44,404 nt of DNA from Nitrospirota bacterium (GTDB lineage Bacteria > Nitrospirota > Thermodesulfovibrionia > Thermodesulfovibrionales > Magnetobacteriaceae): contig JADFXJ010000017.1 of the NCBI GenBank assembly GCA_015233615.1, positions 1-44,404 on the forward strand, given 5' to 3'. Positions 6,460 through 16,277 of this stretch are shown in pieces. The notes under the pieces are model-generated. The model was not told where the DNA came from and ran no database searches. It was given only the letters and a program-made list of their open reading frames with translations. Position numbers and translations under genes: made by a program. Each line of letters begins with the position of its first letter. Within the stretch, counting starts at the first letter, position 1.

Positions 6460-9400
6460 TTACCCGGACGTGAGGACTTCACGCACTTTTCTAAGCAAGT
6501 CCATGGGTGCGATCGGCTTTGAAAGGAAGTTAATGTCTTTTTCCAGGATACCGCGTTGGGTGATTACGTCGTAGGTGTAGCCGCTGATGAATATGGCTTT
6601 CATCGAAGGATCTTTAACGCGTATTTCGTCGAAAGCCGCCTTGCCATTTTTCTTCGGCATGATTACGTCGAGGATCAGGATGTCTGTGTCTTGCCCGTAC
6701 AGAGCGAATTTCTCCACCGCGTCTTGTCCATCGACCGCCTCTATGATCTTGTAATTGGCCCCTTCGAGAATCTCTTTCATGATCCGCCTGAACTCGTGAT
6801 CGTCCTCGGCCAGAAGTATGGTTTCTTCGCCTCCCGTCGGGGGCAGATAAGACGGGGGAGCGGGTTTTTCCGCCTTTACGTGGATCGTGGGGAAGTATAT
6901 CTTGAATACCGTGCCGTTTCCGGGCTCGCTGTAGATGTTTATGTATCCGCCGTGCTGCTTTACGATGCCATAGACCATGGCAAGTCCCAGACCTGTGCCC
7001 TTGCCCACTTCCTTGGTCGTGAAAAAGGGCTCAAAAATCTTTTCCATCGTCTTTTTGTCTATTCCAACGCCGGTATCGGATACCGTCACACAGGCATAGG
7101 TGCCGGGGGTGCCATAGCCGTGTGTCTTCATGAACGTTACGTCGAGTTCCTCGCAGGAGGTGCTTATGGTGAAGGTGCCGCCCTTAGGCATGGCGTCACG
7201 GGCATTGGTGGCAAGATTCATGAGAACCTGTATGAGCTGGTTACCGTCGGCCATTATGACCATCTCCTCGTTGCCAAGCCCGGTAACGAAAAGGAGATCT
7301 TCGCCGATTAACCGGGAAAGGAGCTTTTCCGACGTCTTTATGATCTCGTTGAGGTTTATGGGCTCGGTGGCAATCTGCTGCTTTCTGCTGAATGTCAGGA
7401 GGCTTTGAATGAGCTTTACTGCCCTGTCGCTCGAAGACAGTATCTGGTCGGCGTAGGTCCTCAGGGGGTCGGACGCGTCCATCTTCATCTGCAGTATGTA
7501 GATGTAGCCGATTATGGCGGAAAGGATGTTGTTGAAGTCGTGGGCGATACCTCCGGCGAGCTGCCCTATCGCCTCCATCTTTTGGGACTGGCGGAGCTGC
7601 TCTTCGAGCTTCTTCCTTTCGGTGACGTTTTCCTTGACCGCAAGAAAGTGGGTTATCTCGCCCCGTGAGTTTTTAATGGAGGTGATGATGGCCTGTTCCC
7701 AGAAGAACTCCCCGTTTTTCTTCTTGTTCTGAAATTCTCCGACCCACTCCCTGCCTGCTTTTATGGTATTCCACAGATTTTCGTATTCCTGCCGGGTCGT
7801 GTTGCCGGACTTGAGGATACCCGGCTTTTTGCCTTTCACCTCTTCGGCTGAGTAACCCGTTATTTGAGTGAACTTGGGGTTTACGTACTCTATGTAGCCG
7901 TCAGTGTCGGTAATCATAACCGTACTGGGACTTTGCTCCACGGCCAGTGAGAGTTTTCTGACAAGCTCGTCGGTGAGTCTCCTGTGCTCCTCCTTTTCCA
8001 TGAATTCCATGGCGAAAGATATATCGCCGGCGAGCTGATCGAGCAACTGTACCTCTTCGTTGTCGAAGAAGTGTACCTCGCCCGAGTAAAAGACCATGGC
8101 TCCCCTGGTACGGCTTTCCACTTTGAGGGGGAAGGCGGCCATGGAGCTGTAACCGTGCTTTATTGCGGAAAATTTTAGGGACTGAGGGCAAGTCTTGCTT
8201 TCTATATCGTTACAGGTGAAGTTTTTTCCATTCAGAATATTGTCCCGGAGCAATTCGCAGTCCTGGCAGGCTTTTTCGTCACAGACCGATGGGGAAGTGT
8301 GGCTCTCGTGGGTCGAACCATAGCAGGCTTTGGGTGAGATGTCGCCGGAGACCGGGAGAGCACCGTCGGCATCTTCCATCAACCCTATCCATGCCAACCT
8401 GAAGGCCCCGTGGATTACGGCTATCTTGCATGCTTCCTCGAAAAGGATATCCCGCTGCCTTATTCGTATGATGGCCTCGTTGATGCCGCTGAGGACGTGG
8501 TAAACGCGGTTGAGGCGAACGACTTTCAGCTCGGCTCTCTTACGTTCGGAAACTTCCCGTTTCATCGCTACGTTGGCTGCCATGAGATCGGTGGTGCGCT
8601 CCTTGACCTTTAGCTCCAAATCGTCCTGGTTGCGTTTGAGCTGCTCTTCGATTCTTTTTCGCCCGGTCATGTCCTGAGCCACCGCCATGCCTGCGTATGT
8701 TTCGCCCACGTCGTTTTTAACGGGTATTACGCGCACCTGGTAGACACGGTCGCCAAAGGTCTGCTCAAAGACCACGGGACGTCCCTTGAGGGCGGAGCGG
8801 AACCTGGCTTCGAAGTTGGATGACACGTCTTCGGGGAAAGCCTCCCATATGGACTTGCCCTCCAGGGTATCCGTGGAGTAACCCATGTCTTTGAGGCCGG
8901 AGCCGTCGGCAATGGTGAGCCTCAGGTGGAAGTCGAAAAGGAGGACCGCCCCGTTGGGGAAATTACTGATTAGAGTATGGTAGAGAGCTTCACTTCGAAG
9001 GCACGCGTTTTCGGCTTGCCGTTTTGCGGTCAGATCCCTGGCTACCGTCAGGGTGCCCGCCCTGCCGCTGAAGGCAAAAGGGATGGAAGACGTCTCGACG
9101 TAAAGTTCCTGGCCGTCCATGCTAATTAGTCGGGTTTCCCACGTAAAGCCTCCGGCTGTGGAGCTTTCACCGCTTACGGTGACGTTTTTCAGGTGTTCTT
9201 TGAGAGCTATTCGTAATTTCGGGTGGACGAAGCCGGCTAAGGAGCGTCCGATTAACTGGTCCGGACTTTGGGTGCCAAGTAGTTTGGCCCCCGCCGGATT
9301 TATGAAGTCTAGTTTGCCGTCCGTCTCTACGATAACCGCGTCGGGAAAGAACTCAACGAGTTGCCGGTAGCGTTTTTCACTTTCTTTGAGTTCTTCCCTG

Positions 9401-10308
9401 GCGGTGATTTTCTCGGATATATCCTGTACCTGGGTTATATAGTACAGGGGAGTGCCCGTTTCGTCTCTGACAATGGCAATGTTGAGGTTTACCCACACGA
9501 TGGAACCGCTTTTGCGGATGTATCTTTTTTCGAACTGCACGGTGTTCAGGTCAGTCGAAGTGACTCGCCTGGCGTATTCGTTGCTTTTCCCGATATCGTC
9601 CGGATGGGTGAGAGCCTGGAAGTTCGTTAACAGCATCTCCTCCTCGGTATAACCCAGTATGTCGCATAAAGCTTTGTTGACCTTGAGCCACCTGCCGTCA
9701 AGTCCCACGATGGCCATCCCTATGGGTGCGTAATTGAAGGCGCTCCTGAAGCGTTTTTCGGCCTCCTGCAGGGAAGTCTCGACGCGTTTGGTAAGGGTAA
9801 TGTCCCTGACCATCCCTATTGCGTGCCACAGTCCCTTTATTTTCACTACCGATATGGACAACTCTATGGGGAATTCCCGACGGTTCTTGTGAATTGCCGT
9901 AAGCTCCACGGTCTTGCCCACCACTGAACCCTCTCCCGTTTCCCTGTATTTGGTGAAGTTCGTTTCGAATGCCGCGTGGTATCTCTCCGGGGCCAGGAGC
10001 TTGTGTACGTCCTTACCGGCGATCTCACCATATGTGTAACCGAACATCTTTTCGGCGGCGAGGTTGCAGAAGGCAACGCACCCATCGTTGTCCATCACGA
10101 TAATTGCATCCCTGGCCGAGGCATAAATACCCTGCAGTTGCTCGTCTCGCTCTTTCAGCAGACGGGAGACGGCACTTAGCTCTTCCTCCGACTTTTTAAG
10201 CCGTAGGCGCAGACTTTCGAGCTCCTGTGGCAAGTCTTCGGGCCTTTGGCCGGTTGTCTCCGGATTTGCCGCCGCCTCCGGCGATGTTTTCGGTTTATCG
10301 TCTGCCAT
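6460..10308 (-). CDS. Hybrid sensor histidine kinase with five PAS domains, a GAF domain and a C-terminal receiver
   Basis: About 1282 residues from [10 protein letters not shown] (10308). The frame is open to 10383, but the extra residues lack a ribosome binding site. Order: coiled coil; PAS1 ([12 protein letters not shown]), PAS2 ([12 protein letters not shown]), PAS3 ([11 protein letters not shown]), PAS4 ([12 protein letters not shown]); coiled coil; a GAF-type domain with a Cys-rich stretch ([21 protein letters not shown]); PAS5 ([12 protein letters not shown]); HisKA with [11 protein letters not shown] (phospho-His); HATPase ([31 protein letters not shown]); receiver ([20 protein letters not shown], Asp acceptor). 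There are no membrane segments, so it should be cytosolic. The GAF cysteines could bind metal or sense redox state. No output regulator is adjacent. It is divergent from lpxK. Confidence 0.93.
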   Translation of the reverse strand: MADDKPKTSPEAAANPETTGQRPEDLPQELESLRLRLKKSEEELSAVSRLLKERDEQLQGIYASARDAIIVMDNDGCVAFCNLAAEKMFGYTYGEIAGKDVHKLLAPERYHAAFETNFTKYRETGEGSVVGKTVELTAIHKNRREFPIELSISVVKIKGLWHAIGMVRDITLTKRVETSLQEAEKRFRSAFNYAPIGMAIVGLDGRWLKVNKALCDILGYTEEEMLLTNFQALTHPDDIGKSNEYARRVTSTDLNTVQFEKRYIRKSGSIVWVNLNIAIVRDETGTPLYYITQVQDISEKITAREELKESEKRYRQLVEFFPDAVIVETDGKLDFINPAGAKLLGTQSPDQLIGRSLAGFVHPKLRIALKEHLKNVTVSGESSTAGGFTWETRLISMDGQELYVETSSIPFAFSGRAGTLTVARDLTAKRQAENACLRSEALYHTLISNFPNGAVLLFDFHLRLTIADGSGLKDMGYSTDTLEGKSIWEAFPEDVSSNFEARFRSALKGRPVVFEQTFGDRVYQVRVIPVKNDVGETYAGMAVAQDMTGRKRIEEQLKRNQDDLELKVKERTTDLMAANVAMKREVSERKRAELKVVRLNRVYHVLSGINEAIIRIRQRDILFEEACKIAVIHGAFRLAWIGLMEDADGALPVSGDISPKACYGSTHESHTSPSVCDEKACQDCELLRDNILNGKNFTCNDIESKTCPQSLKFSAIKHGYSSMAAFPLKVESRTRGAMVFYSGEVHFFDNEEVQLLDQLAGDISFAMEFMEKEEHRRLTDELVRKLSLAVEQSPSTVMITDTDGYIEYVNPKFTQITGYSAEEVKGKKPGILKSGNTTRQEYENLWNTIKAGREWVGEFQNKKKNGEFFWEQAIITSIKNSRGEITHFLAVKENVTERKKLEEQLRQSQKMEAIGQLAGGIAHDFNNILSAIIGYIYILQMKMDASDPLRTYADQILSSSDRAVKLIQSLLTFSRKQQIATEPINLNEIIKTSEKLLSRLIGEDLLFVTGLGNEEMVIMADGNQLIQVLMNLATNARDAMPKGGTFTISTSCEELDVTFMKTHGYGTPGTYACVTVSDTGVGIDKKTMEKIFEPFFTTKEVGKGTGLGLAMVYGIVKQHGGYINIYSEPGNGTVFKIYFPTIHVKAEKPAPPSYLPPTGGEETILLAEDDHEFRRIMKEILEGANYKIIEAVDGQDAVEKFALYGQDTDILILDVIMPKKNGKAAFDEIRVKDPSMKAIFISGYTYDVITQRGILEKDINFLSKPIAPMDLLRKVREVLTSG

Positions 10309-10400
10309 AAATACGCGTAAGTTCCACAAAGTGTGAATTTCCACTATAATAACATTTTTCATGGGTAAAGAAAAAATCCGCATAGCTGGTAATATATCGC

Positions 10401-10406
10401 TATAAT
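10401..10406 (+). promoter_or_regulatory. -10 element of lpxK, likely leaderless
   Basis: A perfect TATAAT lies six bases before the lpxK ATG (10413) and no Shine-Dalgarno is visible between. Initiation 6-7 bases after the hexamer would begin the mRNA at or within one base of the start codon. No convincing -35 is seen at 16-18 bp. The same spacing occurs before the ferredoxin and zur genes. Confidence 0.5.
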
Positions 10407-10412
10407 ATATCT

Positions 10413-11444
10413 ATGAACGTTATCGAGTACTTGTATTACGCCATACATCTGGCCAACATGGGACGACGGTTGAAAAGGATGCGATACCTCCCTCAAAAGG
10501 TGGTTAGCGTAGGTAACGTTACCCTTGGAGGCACCGGAAAGACTCCCGCAGTAATCGCTCTGGCCTCCGAAGCGCTCAGGCGGGGGCTTAAGGTTGCCGT
10601 ACTTACCAGGGGCTACGGCGGCAAAGGCAAAGGAGCACTGCTCGTCTCCACCGGAGCGGGCCCCCTGGTGGGCTTTGAGGAAGGCGGTGACGAGCCGGTG
10701 TTGATGGCTGCGAAGCTGCGCGGCGTGGAGGTCATAAAGGGCGCTGACCGTTACGCGGCTGCCGGCTTATCCGCCGGGACGGACCTATTTATACTGGACG
10801 ATGGCTTTCAGCGCGTGGACGTTCACAGGGACATCGACGTCGTTTTAGTGGACTCCATAAAGGGCTTTGGAAACGGCAGGCTTTTCCCTTTAGGCCCGCT
10901 GAGGGAGCCCGTTTCGGCCCTTAGCCGGGCCCACTTCATAGTGGAAACGAACTCCCCCGGCAGCGCGGCACCTGAGAAGAAAAAAACGTATCCGGCCCCG
11001 TTGGAGGGTGCCGGTTCTACCGGTGTTGCCACCAACCCCCCTTTCGTTTACAGTGCCGTGCACAAACCGGTAGCCCTGCTTAGTCGGGCCGGCACTTCGC
11101 TGCCCCTTTCGACGATCGAATCCGTGCCGGTAACGGCCTTTTGCGGTATAGGCAATCCGATGGGATTTAAACGTTCCCTCCAGTCTTTGGGAGCGTTGGT
11201 GGTACACCTGGAAACCTTCCCTGACCATCACTTATACCGCAGTCAGGACTTGAAAAGGGTTTTAAAAAAGGCCGGCTCTTGCAAATGGATTATTACTACG
11301 GAAAAAGATATAATAAAGTTGGGGGGGTGGCCGGATTTAGAAAATCTGCTCGCCCTGGCCGTCGAATTTCAGGTCGGTGGTGATTTCTACGATAAGGTAT
11401 TCGGTATGGCCGGATTCTGTGATAGGAGAGATAATATAATATGA
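10413..11444 (+). CDS. lpxK: Tetraacyldisaccharide 4'-kinase
   Basis: 343 residues, normal length. LpxK phosphorylates the 4' position of the lipid A precursor on the inner membrane face. The P-loop GNVTLGGTGKTP (about residues 34-45) is the unusual LpxK form; it is followed by LTRGYGGK, GDEPVLMA and the DDGFQ motif (LFILDDGFQRVDVHRDIDVVLVD). GNGRLFPLGPLREP and the C-terminal FPDHHLY and TTEKDIIKL segments are also typical. An N-terminal hydrophobic helix (EYLYYAIHLANM) anchors it. A variable insertion around residues 180-205 is Ser/Pro/Gly-rich. It probably forms an operon with the next gene, whose Shine-Dalgarno overlaps the lpxK stop. Confidence 0.95.
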   Translation: MNVIEYLYYAIHLANMGRRLKRMRYLPQKVVSVGNVTLGGTGKTPAVIALASEALRRGLKVAVLTRGYGGKGKGALLVSTGAGPLVGFEEGGDEPVLMAAKLRGVEVIKGADRYAAAGLSAGTDLFILDDGFQRVDVHRDIDVVLVDSIKGFGNGRLFPLGPLREPVSALSRAHFIVETNSPGSAAPEKKKTYPAPLEGAGSTGVATNPPFVYSAVHKPVALLSRAGTSLPLSTIESVPVTAFCGIGNPMGFKRSLQSLGALVVHLETFPDHHLYRSQDLKRVLKKAGSCKWIITTEKDIIKLGGWPDLENLLALAVEFQVGGDFYDKVFGMAGFCDRRDNII

Positions 11445-11457
11445 GGAGTACTATAGT

Positions 11458-12354
11458 ATGATGTATTTTGGGAATTACCTGATAGGGAAAAAACTGGTAA
11501 CGGAGGAAGACGTACTTGACGCGCTGAAGTACCAGAGCGAAAAGACGCCTTCTTTCATAGAGTTAGCGTGCAAGTTTTCGTTCCTTGACATGAAGCAGGT
11601 TTACGAAATACTCACTTACCAGGCCCACACCGACCTGGCCTTCGAAGAGGTGGCACTCAGGAGGAGGGCCGTCACCGAAGAACAGTTTAAAGATGTCATT
11701 GCCGAAAGAGAAAGGCTCAGACCTCACATCGGCGACGTACTCGTTTACTTCGGCAAGATATCCGAGGACGTAATGCTCTTCGAACTGGGCCGCTATACGA
11801 CGCTCAAGGAGAGCTTTGCGGAGACAAGCGGCATTCTGGCCAGATTCAGCATGTTCGAGCCCATCGGCAAGCAGGCACTCGACTCTCTTGCCTATATAGT
11901 CGAAAAGCGCACGTGCAAGCCTTTCGAGATGGTATTATGCGAAGGGGGACCGGCGGAGAGCTTTTACTGCGTCGTCTCCGGCACGCTGAAAGTTACCAGA
12001 AAGCATCCCGTGAGGTACGCCGCCGGCGATAGCAGGACCGGAGGCGACAGCAAGGACGTATACCTCTACAGACTCGAACAAAACGACGTGTTTGGCATCT
12101 CGGCCCTCTTCGAGGGAGAGTACAGGAATGCCAGCGTCACAAACGAAGACGACGAGACGGTTCTCCTTTGCTTCCACAGGGATGATTTCATGGAATTTCT
12201 CAGAGAGCATCCAAAGGCGTCCCACCACGTTTTGCTCTACATAATACGGCGCATGGGACATATGCTGAAAATGGCCGGCCAGGAACTCATCTACGAGAGG
12301 ACCAGCTTCATGTCCGGCGGGCATACCGATTCCATCATGGACGACATAGTTTGA
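11458..12354 (+). CDS. MshEN/GspE-N-like domain protein with C-terminal cyclic nucleotide-binding domain
   Basis: 298 residues. The N-terminal half has two copies of a GspE/MshEN-like helical repeat: FGNYLIGKKLVTEEDVLDAL and, after about 60 residues, IGDVLVYFGKISEDVMLFEL. The C-terminal half (about 125-275) is a cNMP-binding beta barrel: FSMFEPIGKQALDSL, CEGGPAESFYCVVSGTLKVTRK, LEQNDVFGISALFEGEYRNASVTNEDDETVLLCFHRDDFMEFLREHP. The canonical Arg of the phosphate-binding cassette is replaced in FGISALFEGEYRNAS, so ligand binding is uncertain. No DNA-binding domain follows. AGGAG lies upstream of ATG 11458. MshEN domains bind c-di-GMP in some proteins, so this could be a dual-nucleotide sensor. 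That is inference. Confidence 0.75.
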   Translation: MMYFGNYLIGKKLVTEEDVLDALKYQSEKTPSFIELACKFSFLDMKQVYEILTYQAHTDLAFEEVALRRRAVTEEQFKDVIAERERLRPHIGDVLVYFGKISEDVMLFELGRYTTLKESFAETSGILARFSMFEPIGKQALDSLAYIVEKRTCKPFEMVLCEGGPAESFYCVVSGTLKVTRKHPVRYAAGDSRTGGDSKDVYLYRLEQNDVFGISALFEGEYRNASVTNEDDETVLLCFHRDDFMEFLREHPKASHHVLLYIIRRMGHMLKMAGQELIYERTSFMSGGHTDSIMDDIV

Positions 12355-12359
12355 GGCGC

Positions 12360-12694
12360 CTACAGAGGTGCTTTGCTTCGGCGATCCTTGAAATGACTGC
12401 TCTTCCCTCGCATAGGGCCTTTTGATGGGCGGGGAAATGTGTCCTCCGCTTTCGGTTCCTCTTCCATGGTTATGGGATGTACTTTCGGGCGGGGAAGCGT
12501 GCGTCCTTCAGCTTCGAAATGGCGCATAACGTCATCGACTACCTCACATAATTCGCAGCATAGCTTTACCGGATCGTCTCCATGCCTGTTATCAAGTCAG
12601 GGCATTCTCCTATATAGACTTGATCTTCTTCACTCCATTCGACCCATTTATGGTACATGTCACTCTTTCTCATTAATTCAGGAAACTCTTCCAT
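12360..12694 (-). pseudogene. Frameshifted HicB-type antitoxin-like gene
   Basis: From ATG 12694 the minus strand reads MYHKWVEWSEEDQVYIGECPDLITG and then stops. The other frame continues as HGDDPVKLCCELCEVVDDVM, then HFEAEGRTLPRPK, and ends at 12360. The join is at about 12578-12585 and implies loss of a few bases at the ITG(I)HGDDP step. The YIGECPDL..HGDDP pattern is the partial RNase H fold of HicB antitoxins. No HicA toxin frame precedes it, because the upstream gene ends only 30 bases away, so this is an orphan broken antitoxin at the edge of the island. Confidence 0.7.
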
Positions 12695-12723
12695 TTTAAT
12701 TTATTCTCCATGAAATAACGGGC

Positions 12724-14178
12724 TCACTCACGGGCAACCGCTTTAACGCCGCCTTTACGTCCCAAACCATAGCCGACCCGATAGACGTCCGTGAGATTAA
12801 CCCGGCCGTCCGTCATACGCTCGAATATTCCTAGTGATTCAATATCCCGCCTTATGCCATCGGGCCCTTCTTCCAAATGTTCCGGAGGAAGTTTAACCTC
12901 TTTCAGTTGATCTAAAAATTTTTTTCCTTTCCATTGACTGGCTATTTCCTCAAAACTACATGGAACCATCAGACCTTTTAATGGCTCCATTAATCTGCCC
13001 ACCCATGGATAGTCTTCTTCCATTTCCTGAACACGAATCTTTGACGCCTTCTGAACTCCTTTCCTGATACTTTCATAGGAAAGAGCATATTTATAGTCAT
13101 CGCCTGGCCGCTGATTGTCCTCAGCGGTATGGCGGATGGCAGATAGAAAGCTCCTGGGGCTTACCTGTTTGCTAGTATCTCCAAGGTGGCTCGGTAACCA
13201 GGTATATGGAAAACCACGACGGTGATCCCTGCTCATCCAGTGACCTGTAATGGAATGAAAGATTGTTTCCTGTGCGTCTTCTTCGGTTCGCATAACGTCA
13301 GGAACCGTCCAAACATTATTATATTGGTTCCAGGATAAATTAAGAATCTCTTTACATCCTTCCCTGAAAAGGTTACCTTTATTTGGTTCATTCCCAAGGT
13401 ATTGCCAAAGCAGACCATACAAGTCAGTCCTCGGCCAGCGTAACTCTACTTTTTGATTAAGAACTTTCAATGAGTCAGGGAAATAGATGGCTTTCGTATC
13501 TTCTATGAGATCCGGCCTTACAAATGCCTTTGGCCTGATACGCCTGTAGGATCTGAACTCCAATAGAACTTGCAAAAGGCCGCGTATTATCTTTAGCATC
13601 GTCGGCCAATCATCCGCTGCCCGGTCCAATGCATCGAAAAGAATCAGGTGGTAGACATTCGCTTGATCAAGCTCTTGATCGGCCCTAACCAATAGCTGCT
13701 CCACGCTCTCCGGGTTTGCGATTACCCATTTGACCGTATCGGTCCAGCTTGAAGCGGGCAACGCCAGATCTTCAGCCATACCCTTGATAACATGCCGCAA
13801 TACAATGGAGCGCCAGATTTGCGAGGGATCGAATTCCCGGCTTAATTGCACGAGATTATCCTTATCAGGATAATCGTCCGGAGCGGTGCGCTCTCCAAAC
13901 CCTACGGACACTTTTGTGTTTTTACCTATATCGGATTTGGGAAGGAGATGCGCTAACATTTGGCGGTGTTCATCACTTTGCATAACAGTCCACCAAAAGC
14001 TTTTTCCTGCCCCCCTGATTCCACTGACCAGCATGGCGTTAGAATGCAATGCTTTTGAATGTCCCGTAGGTATGTATGTGTATCTAAGATCCGGAGTTTG
14101 ACCGGAAACCGACGTATCCTGAGGCAGTGCAGCTCTTATCAACTCTCGTATTTCCTGAGGAAATCGGTAATCCGTCAT
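12724..14178 (-). CDS. P-loop ATPase, third gene of a putative conflict cassette
   Basis: 484 residues. Walker A is GIRGAGKS at residues 53-60, followed by FWW. A Walker B-like strand HLILFDALDRAADDW lies near residue 180, and a long helical C-terminal half ends with a short winged-helix-like segment (LGIFERMTDGRVNLTDVYRVGYGLG). Similarity in style to AAA/STAND-like or KAP-type NTPases is possible, but I do not recognise the family. Its ATG overlaps the stop of the ParA-like gene by four bases (ATGA), so the two are translationally coupled. No membrane helices. I infer it works as an effector or partner ATPase with the two upstream products. Confidence 0.8.
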   Translation of the reverse strand: MTDYRFPQEIRELIRAALPQDTSVSGQTPDLRYTYIPTGHSKALHSNAMLVSGIRGAGKSFWWTVMQSDEHRQMLAHLLPKSDIGKNTKVSVGFGERTAPDDYPDKDNLVQLSREFDPSQIWRSIVLRHVIKGMAEDLALPASSWTDTVKWVIANPESVEQLLVRADQELDQANVYHLILFDALDRAADDWPTMLKIIRGLLQVLLEFRSYRRIRPKAFVRPDLIEDTKAIYFPDSLKVLNQKVELRWPRTDLYGLLWQYLGNEPNKGNLFREGCKEILNLSWNQYNNVWTVPDVMRTEEDAQETIFHSITGHWMSRDHRRGFPYTWLPSHLGDTSKQVSPRSFLSAIRHTAEDNQRPGDDYKYALSYESIRKGVQKASKIRVQEMEEDYPWVGRLMEPLKGLMVPCSFEEIASQWKGKKFLDQLKEVKLPPEHLEEGPDGIRRDIESLGIFERMTDGRVNLTDVYRVGYGLGRKGGVKAVARE

Positions 14179-15587
14179 ACGTTTTCTTCACGTGGAAACA
14201 ACATATTTTCAGCTTTGGCCATAAAACTGCCCATTGCCGCTTCAACAATCCGTTCATCAACGCCGACACCATTTCGCAAGGGATCAAATTCCTGCAACTC
14301 CCGACTCCAATAGACCGGAAACGGGTAATGCGGCGCATCTTCAGTGCTCAAGTCATAAATGAAAGCCTCAGGAACACCGCCAGGAATTATAATATGAACA
14401 GGGGCTTCGCCGCTCAAGTCATAACTGAAAGCATCATCGGTTTGCGCCTCTGCTTCATCATATTCATCGTATTTATCGTAAAGATGATCCCGGAACAAAT
14501 CCCATGCTCTCTCTCTGAATCGCTTGAGGTACTCTTTCATCCCTGTTTCCGGCACCATACCCGCCACAATTTGTAACTTATGCCGGAATTTCAGCAACTC
14601 CCGCTCCGGCAGATATTTCCGCCAGTGGCTGAATAGGAATTCGTAAGCCCTCCATGTCTGCTCTGAATCAACGGCAAAAAGAAAAGCGTCCGCATTCATT
14701 CGGGTAACGGAAACTGCTGCGATATCATGTAGGCCTGCCCGGCTGTCTAGTATGACCAAATCAGGCTCTTCCTTTCTTTCCACCTGCTCAACCATCTGTT
14801 GCAGACGCTCGGCCCAAGGTTTGGAAGCATTGCCGCTGAACTCTGAGTAACACCTGGCGAGCTTTGGCATATAATCTCCGGTGTTCCGTCCGTAAGCAGG
14901 TATGATTAGAATTTCTCCTTGCAGATCTCTCGCCAGTGGACTCGGTGCGATCATTGCATCTTCAATGCTATTGCCCTGGCCGACACCGTCTTCAATGAAC
15001 CAGTCCACGATCCCATAATCCGGCAAATACTCTTTAGACAGTAACGTGCTGCTCACGCCTGGAGACTCTAAATCCAGATCGAAAACCAGGACCTTTTTCC
15101 CCTTTTTAGCCAGTTGCCATGCCAAAATCGCCAATGCGGTTGAACGACCTACGCCGCCCTTGATCCCGAAAAACGTAACACGGCGGTTCGTAGTCTTACG
15201 TTTAATTGGTGCAAGCACCCAATCCTGGCCGATGATCTGTCTGTCAAGAAGCCAGACCTTCAAACCACCTTCTTCAGCCATAAATAGCCGGTCACTAGAG
15301 ACAAATACCTGCTCTCCCTGCTCCAAGTCACCTACATACAGCACTGCTCTATCTGGCGGAAACCCGTAAGCGCCGAGGGCCTCTGTTAGCTTTTGACTGC
15401 ACTTGCGTAACGCTAGCTTCTGGTTATCTAACAATTCCTCATAGCGCCCGCGAACCACTACGCGGATTCGCCCGCGCAAGTCTCGTACCAGCATAATTTC
15501 ATCACCACAGACGGTACCGAGGCCCTTGACCGTATCGATCGCAATATCCAAAGCGCTGTTAAAGAGTACCGGTGTTTGTTTGGTCAT
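14175..15587 (-). CDS. ParA/MinD-like (SIMIBI) ATPase with N-terminal extension, second gene of the cassette
   Basis: 470 residues from ATG 15587, chosen because AAGGAG lies 7 bases upstream. The frame is open to 15605. The deviant Walker A is KGGVGRST (residues 143-150) in VTFFGIKGGVGRSTALAILAW, followed by VLVFDLDLESPG (switch I/A' Asp) and LVILDSRAGLHDIAAVS (Walker B). This resembles the KGGVGRT..ALAN ATPases found in bacterial conflict and regulatory cassettes rather than true partition ParA. The first 130 residues form an unrecognised domain. The start overlaps the HEPN-like gene stop as GTATGA, and its own stop overlaps the next start. No centromere-like repeats or ParB gene are nearby, which argues against plasmid partition. 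Confidence 0.85.
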   Translation of the reverse strand: MTKQTPVLFNSALDIAIDTVKGLGTVCGDEIMLVRDLRGRIRVVVRGRYEELLDNQKLALRKCSQKLTEALGAYGFPPDRAVLYVGDLEQGEQVFVSSDRLFMAEEGGLKVWLLDRQIIGQDWVLAPIKRKTTNRRVTFFGIKGGVGRSTALAILAWQLAKKGKKVLVFDLDLESPGVSSTLLSKEYLPDYGIVDWFIEDGVGQGNSIEDAMIAPSPLARDLQGEILIIPAYGRNTGDYMPKLARCYSEFSGNASKPWAERLQQMVEQVERKEEPDLVILDSRAGLHDIAAVSVTRMNADAFLFAVDSEQTWRAYEFLFSHWRKYLPERELLKFRHKLQIVAGMVPETGMKEYLKRFRERAWDLFRDHLYDKYDEYDEAEAQTDDAFSYDLSGEAPVHIIIPGGVPEAFIYDLSTEDAPHYPFPVYWSRELQEFDPLRNGVGVDERIVEAAMGSFMAKAENMLFPREENV

Positions 15588-16009
15588 ACAATAACTCCTT
15601 CCCAAAAGGCTTTATCAAGTACCAATCTGACCATATGTGCAGCCTGTTTGTGATCTTCGGCAATCTCTTTGTCAACAGCCGTACTATGGCAGTAACGCTG
15701 GCTAATATCCCAATTCATAAAAGGGTTTGGAATACCAGAGAGTAGAGAAGCATAACGAGTGTCGCCCCTGTAATTTGCAAACATTATGAATTCATCCCAT
15801 AACTCATTGATATGAACACGGTGCTTATTAGCCACCGGCATACCGTCCTGCCAGAATGCCGACGAATTCAACCCACGCATAACCGCCTTCAACGCGCACT
15901 CTGTGAATAAGCCAAATAAATGGTCTGCATTTGCAAATCTTGTATTCTCAAACAAATACCTCGCGTCTTTCCAATGTCGCTCGGCTGCATCGTGGAAATC
16001 AACCGGCAT
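15584..16009 (-). CDS. HEPN-like helical protein, first gene of the cassette
   Basis: 141 residues, all helical: FHDAAERHWKDARYLFENTRFANADHLFGLFTECALKAVMRG, then NKHRVHINELWDEF, then a C-terminal DHKQAAHMVRLVLDKAFWEG. The opening helices with their ADHLFGLFTECALKAVM resemble HEPN-fold proteins. R24 and H30 are spaced R-x5-H, compatible with the R-x4-6-H ribonuclease signature, but they lie in an early helix, so catalysis is doubtful. A strong AGGAGG precedes ATG 16009. The stop overlaps the start of the ParA-like gene (ATGA). As first gene it could be the sensor, adaptor or RNase of the system. The HEPN call is an inference from pattern only. Confidence 0.7.
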   Translation of the reverse strand: MPVDFHDAAERHWKDARYLFENTRFANADHLFGLFTECALKAVMRGLNSSAFWQDGMPVANKHRVHINELWDEFIMFANYRGDTRYASLLSGIPNPFMNWDISQRYCHSTAVDKEIAEDHKQAAHMVRLVLDKAFWEGVIV

Positions 16010-16277
16010 GGTTGCCTCCTATAAATTGGTTTTGTCTACTTTTTAACACGTTAATACAAGCCCGTCTGGAATGTTTTGTCTGTTTTGTGATGGTATGGAT
16101 AAATAGAGGGCGGCAGGTAATTGCCGCATGGTGCCCGGCAGGGTTGACAATACGAACGAACGCAGACCGCCAATTGTGTACAAAGGCAAGGGCTGCCATG
16201 CGGCTTATGAGCCTGCAACGTTTAACGTCTTGCGTAGTTTTGCCTCCTCACAGCCCCGCCGGTTTATTAACTCATCC
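16010..16277. other. Upstream region of the cassette, no gene seen
   Basis: Next to the cassette start there is an AGGAGG ribosome binding site and, at about 16042-16053, the inverted repeat TTAAC-AC-GTTAA, a possible operator. The rest, up to the dksA stop, shows no recognisable gene or mobile element end. It is the left border of the accessory island relative to the core rpsB-dksA cluster. Confidence 0.35.

Noticed and set aside
12439-12699. 86-codon plus-strand frame downstream of the cNMP-binding gene
   Set aside because: It is antisense to the HicB-like pseudogene, which explains the sequence better.
14175-15587. Plasmid partition (ParA) system
   Set aside because: No ParB gene, no centromere-like repeats, an extra N-terminal domain and coupling to a second P-loop ATPase argue against partition.
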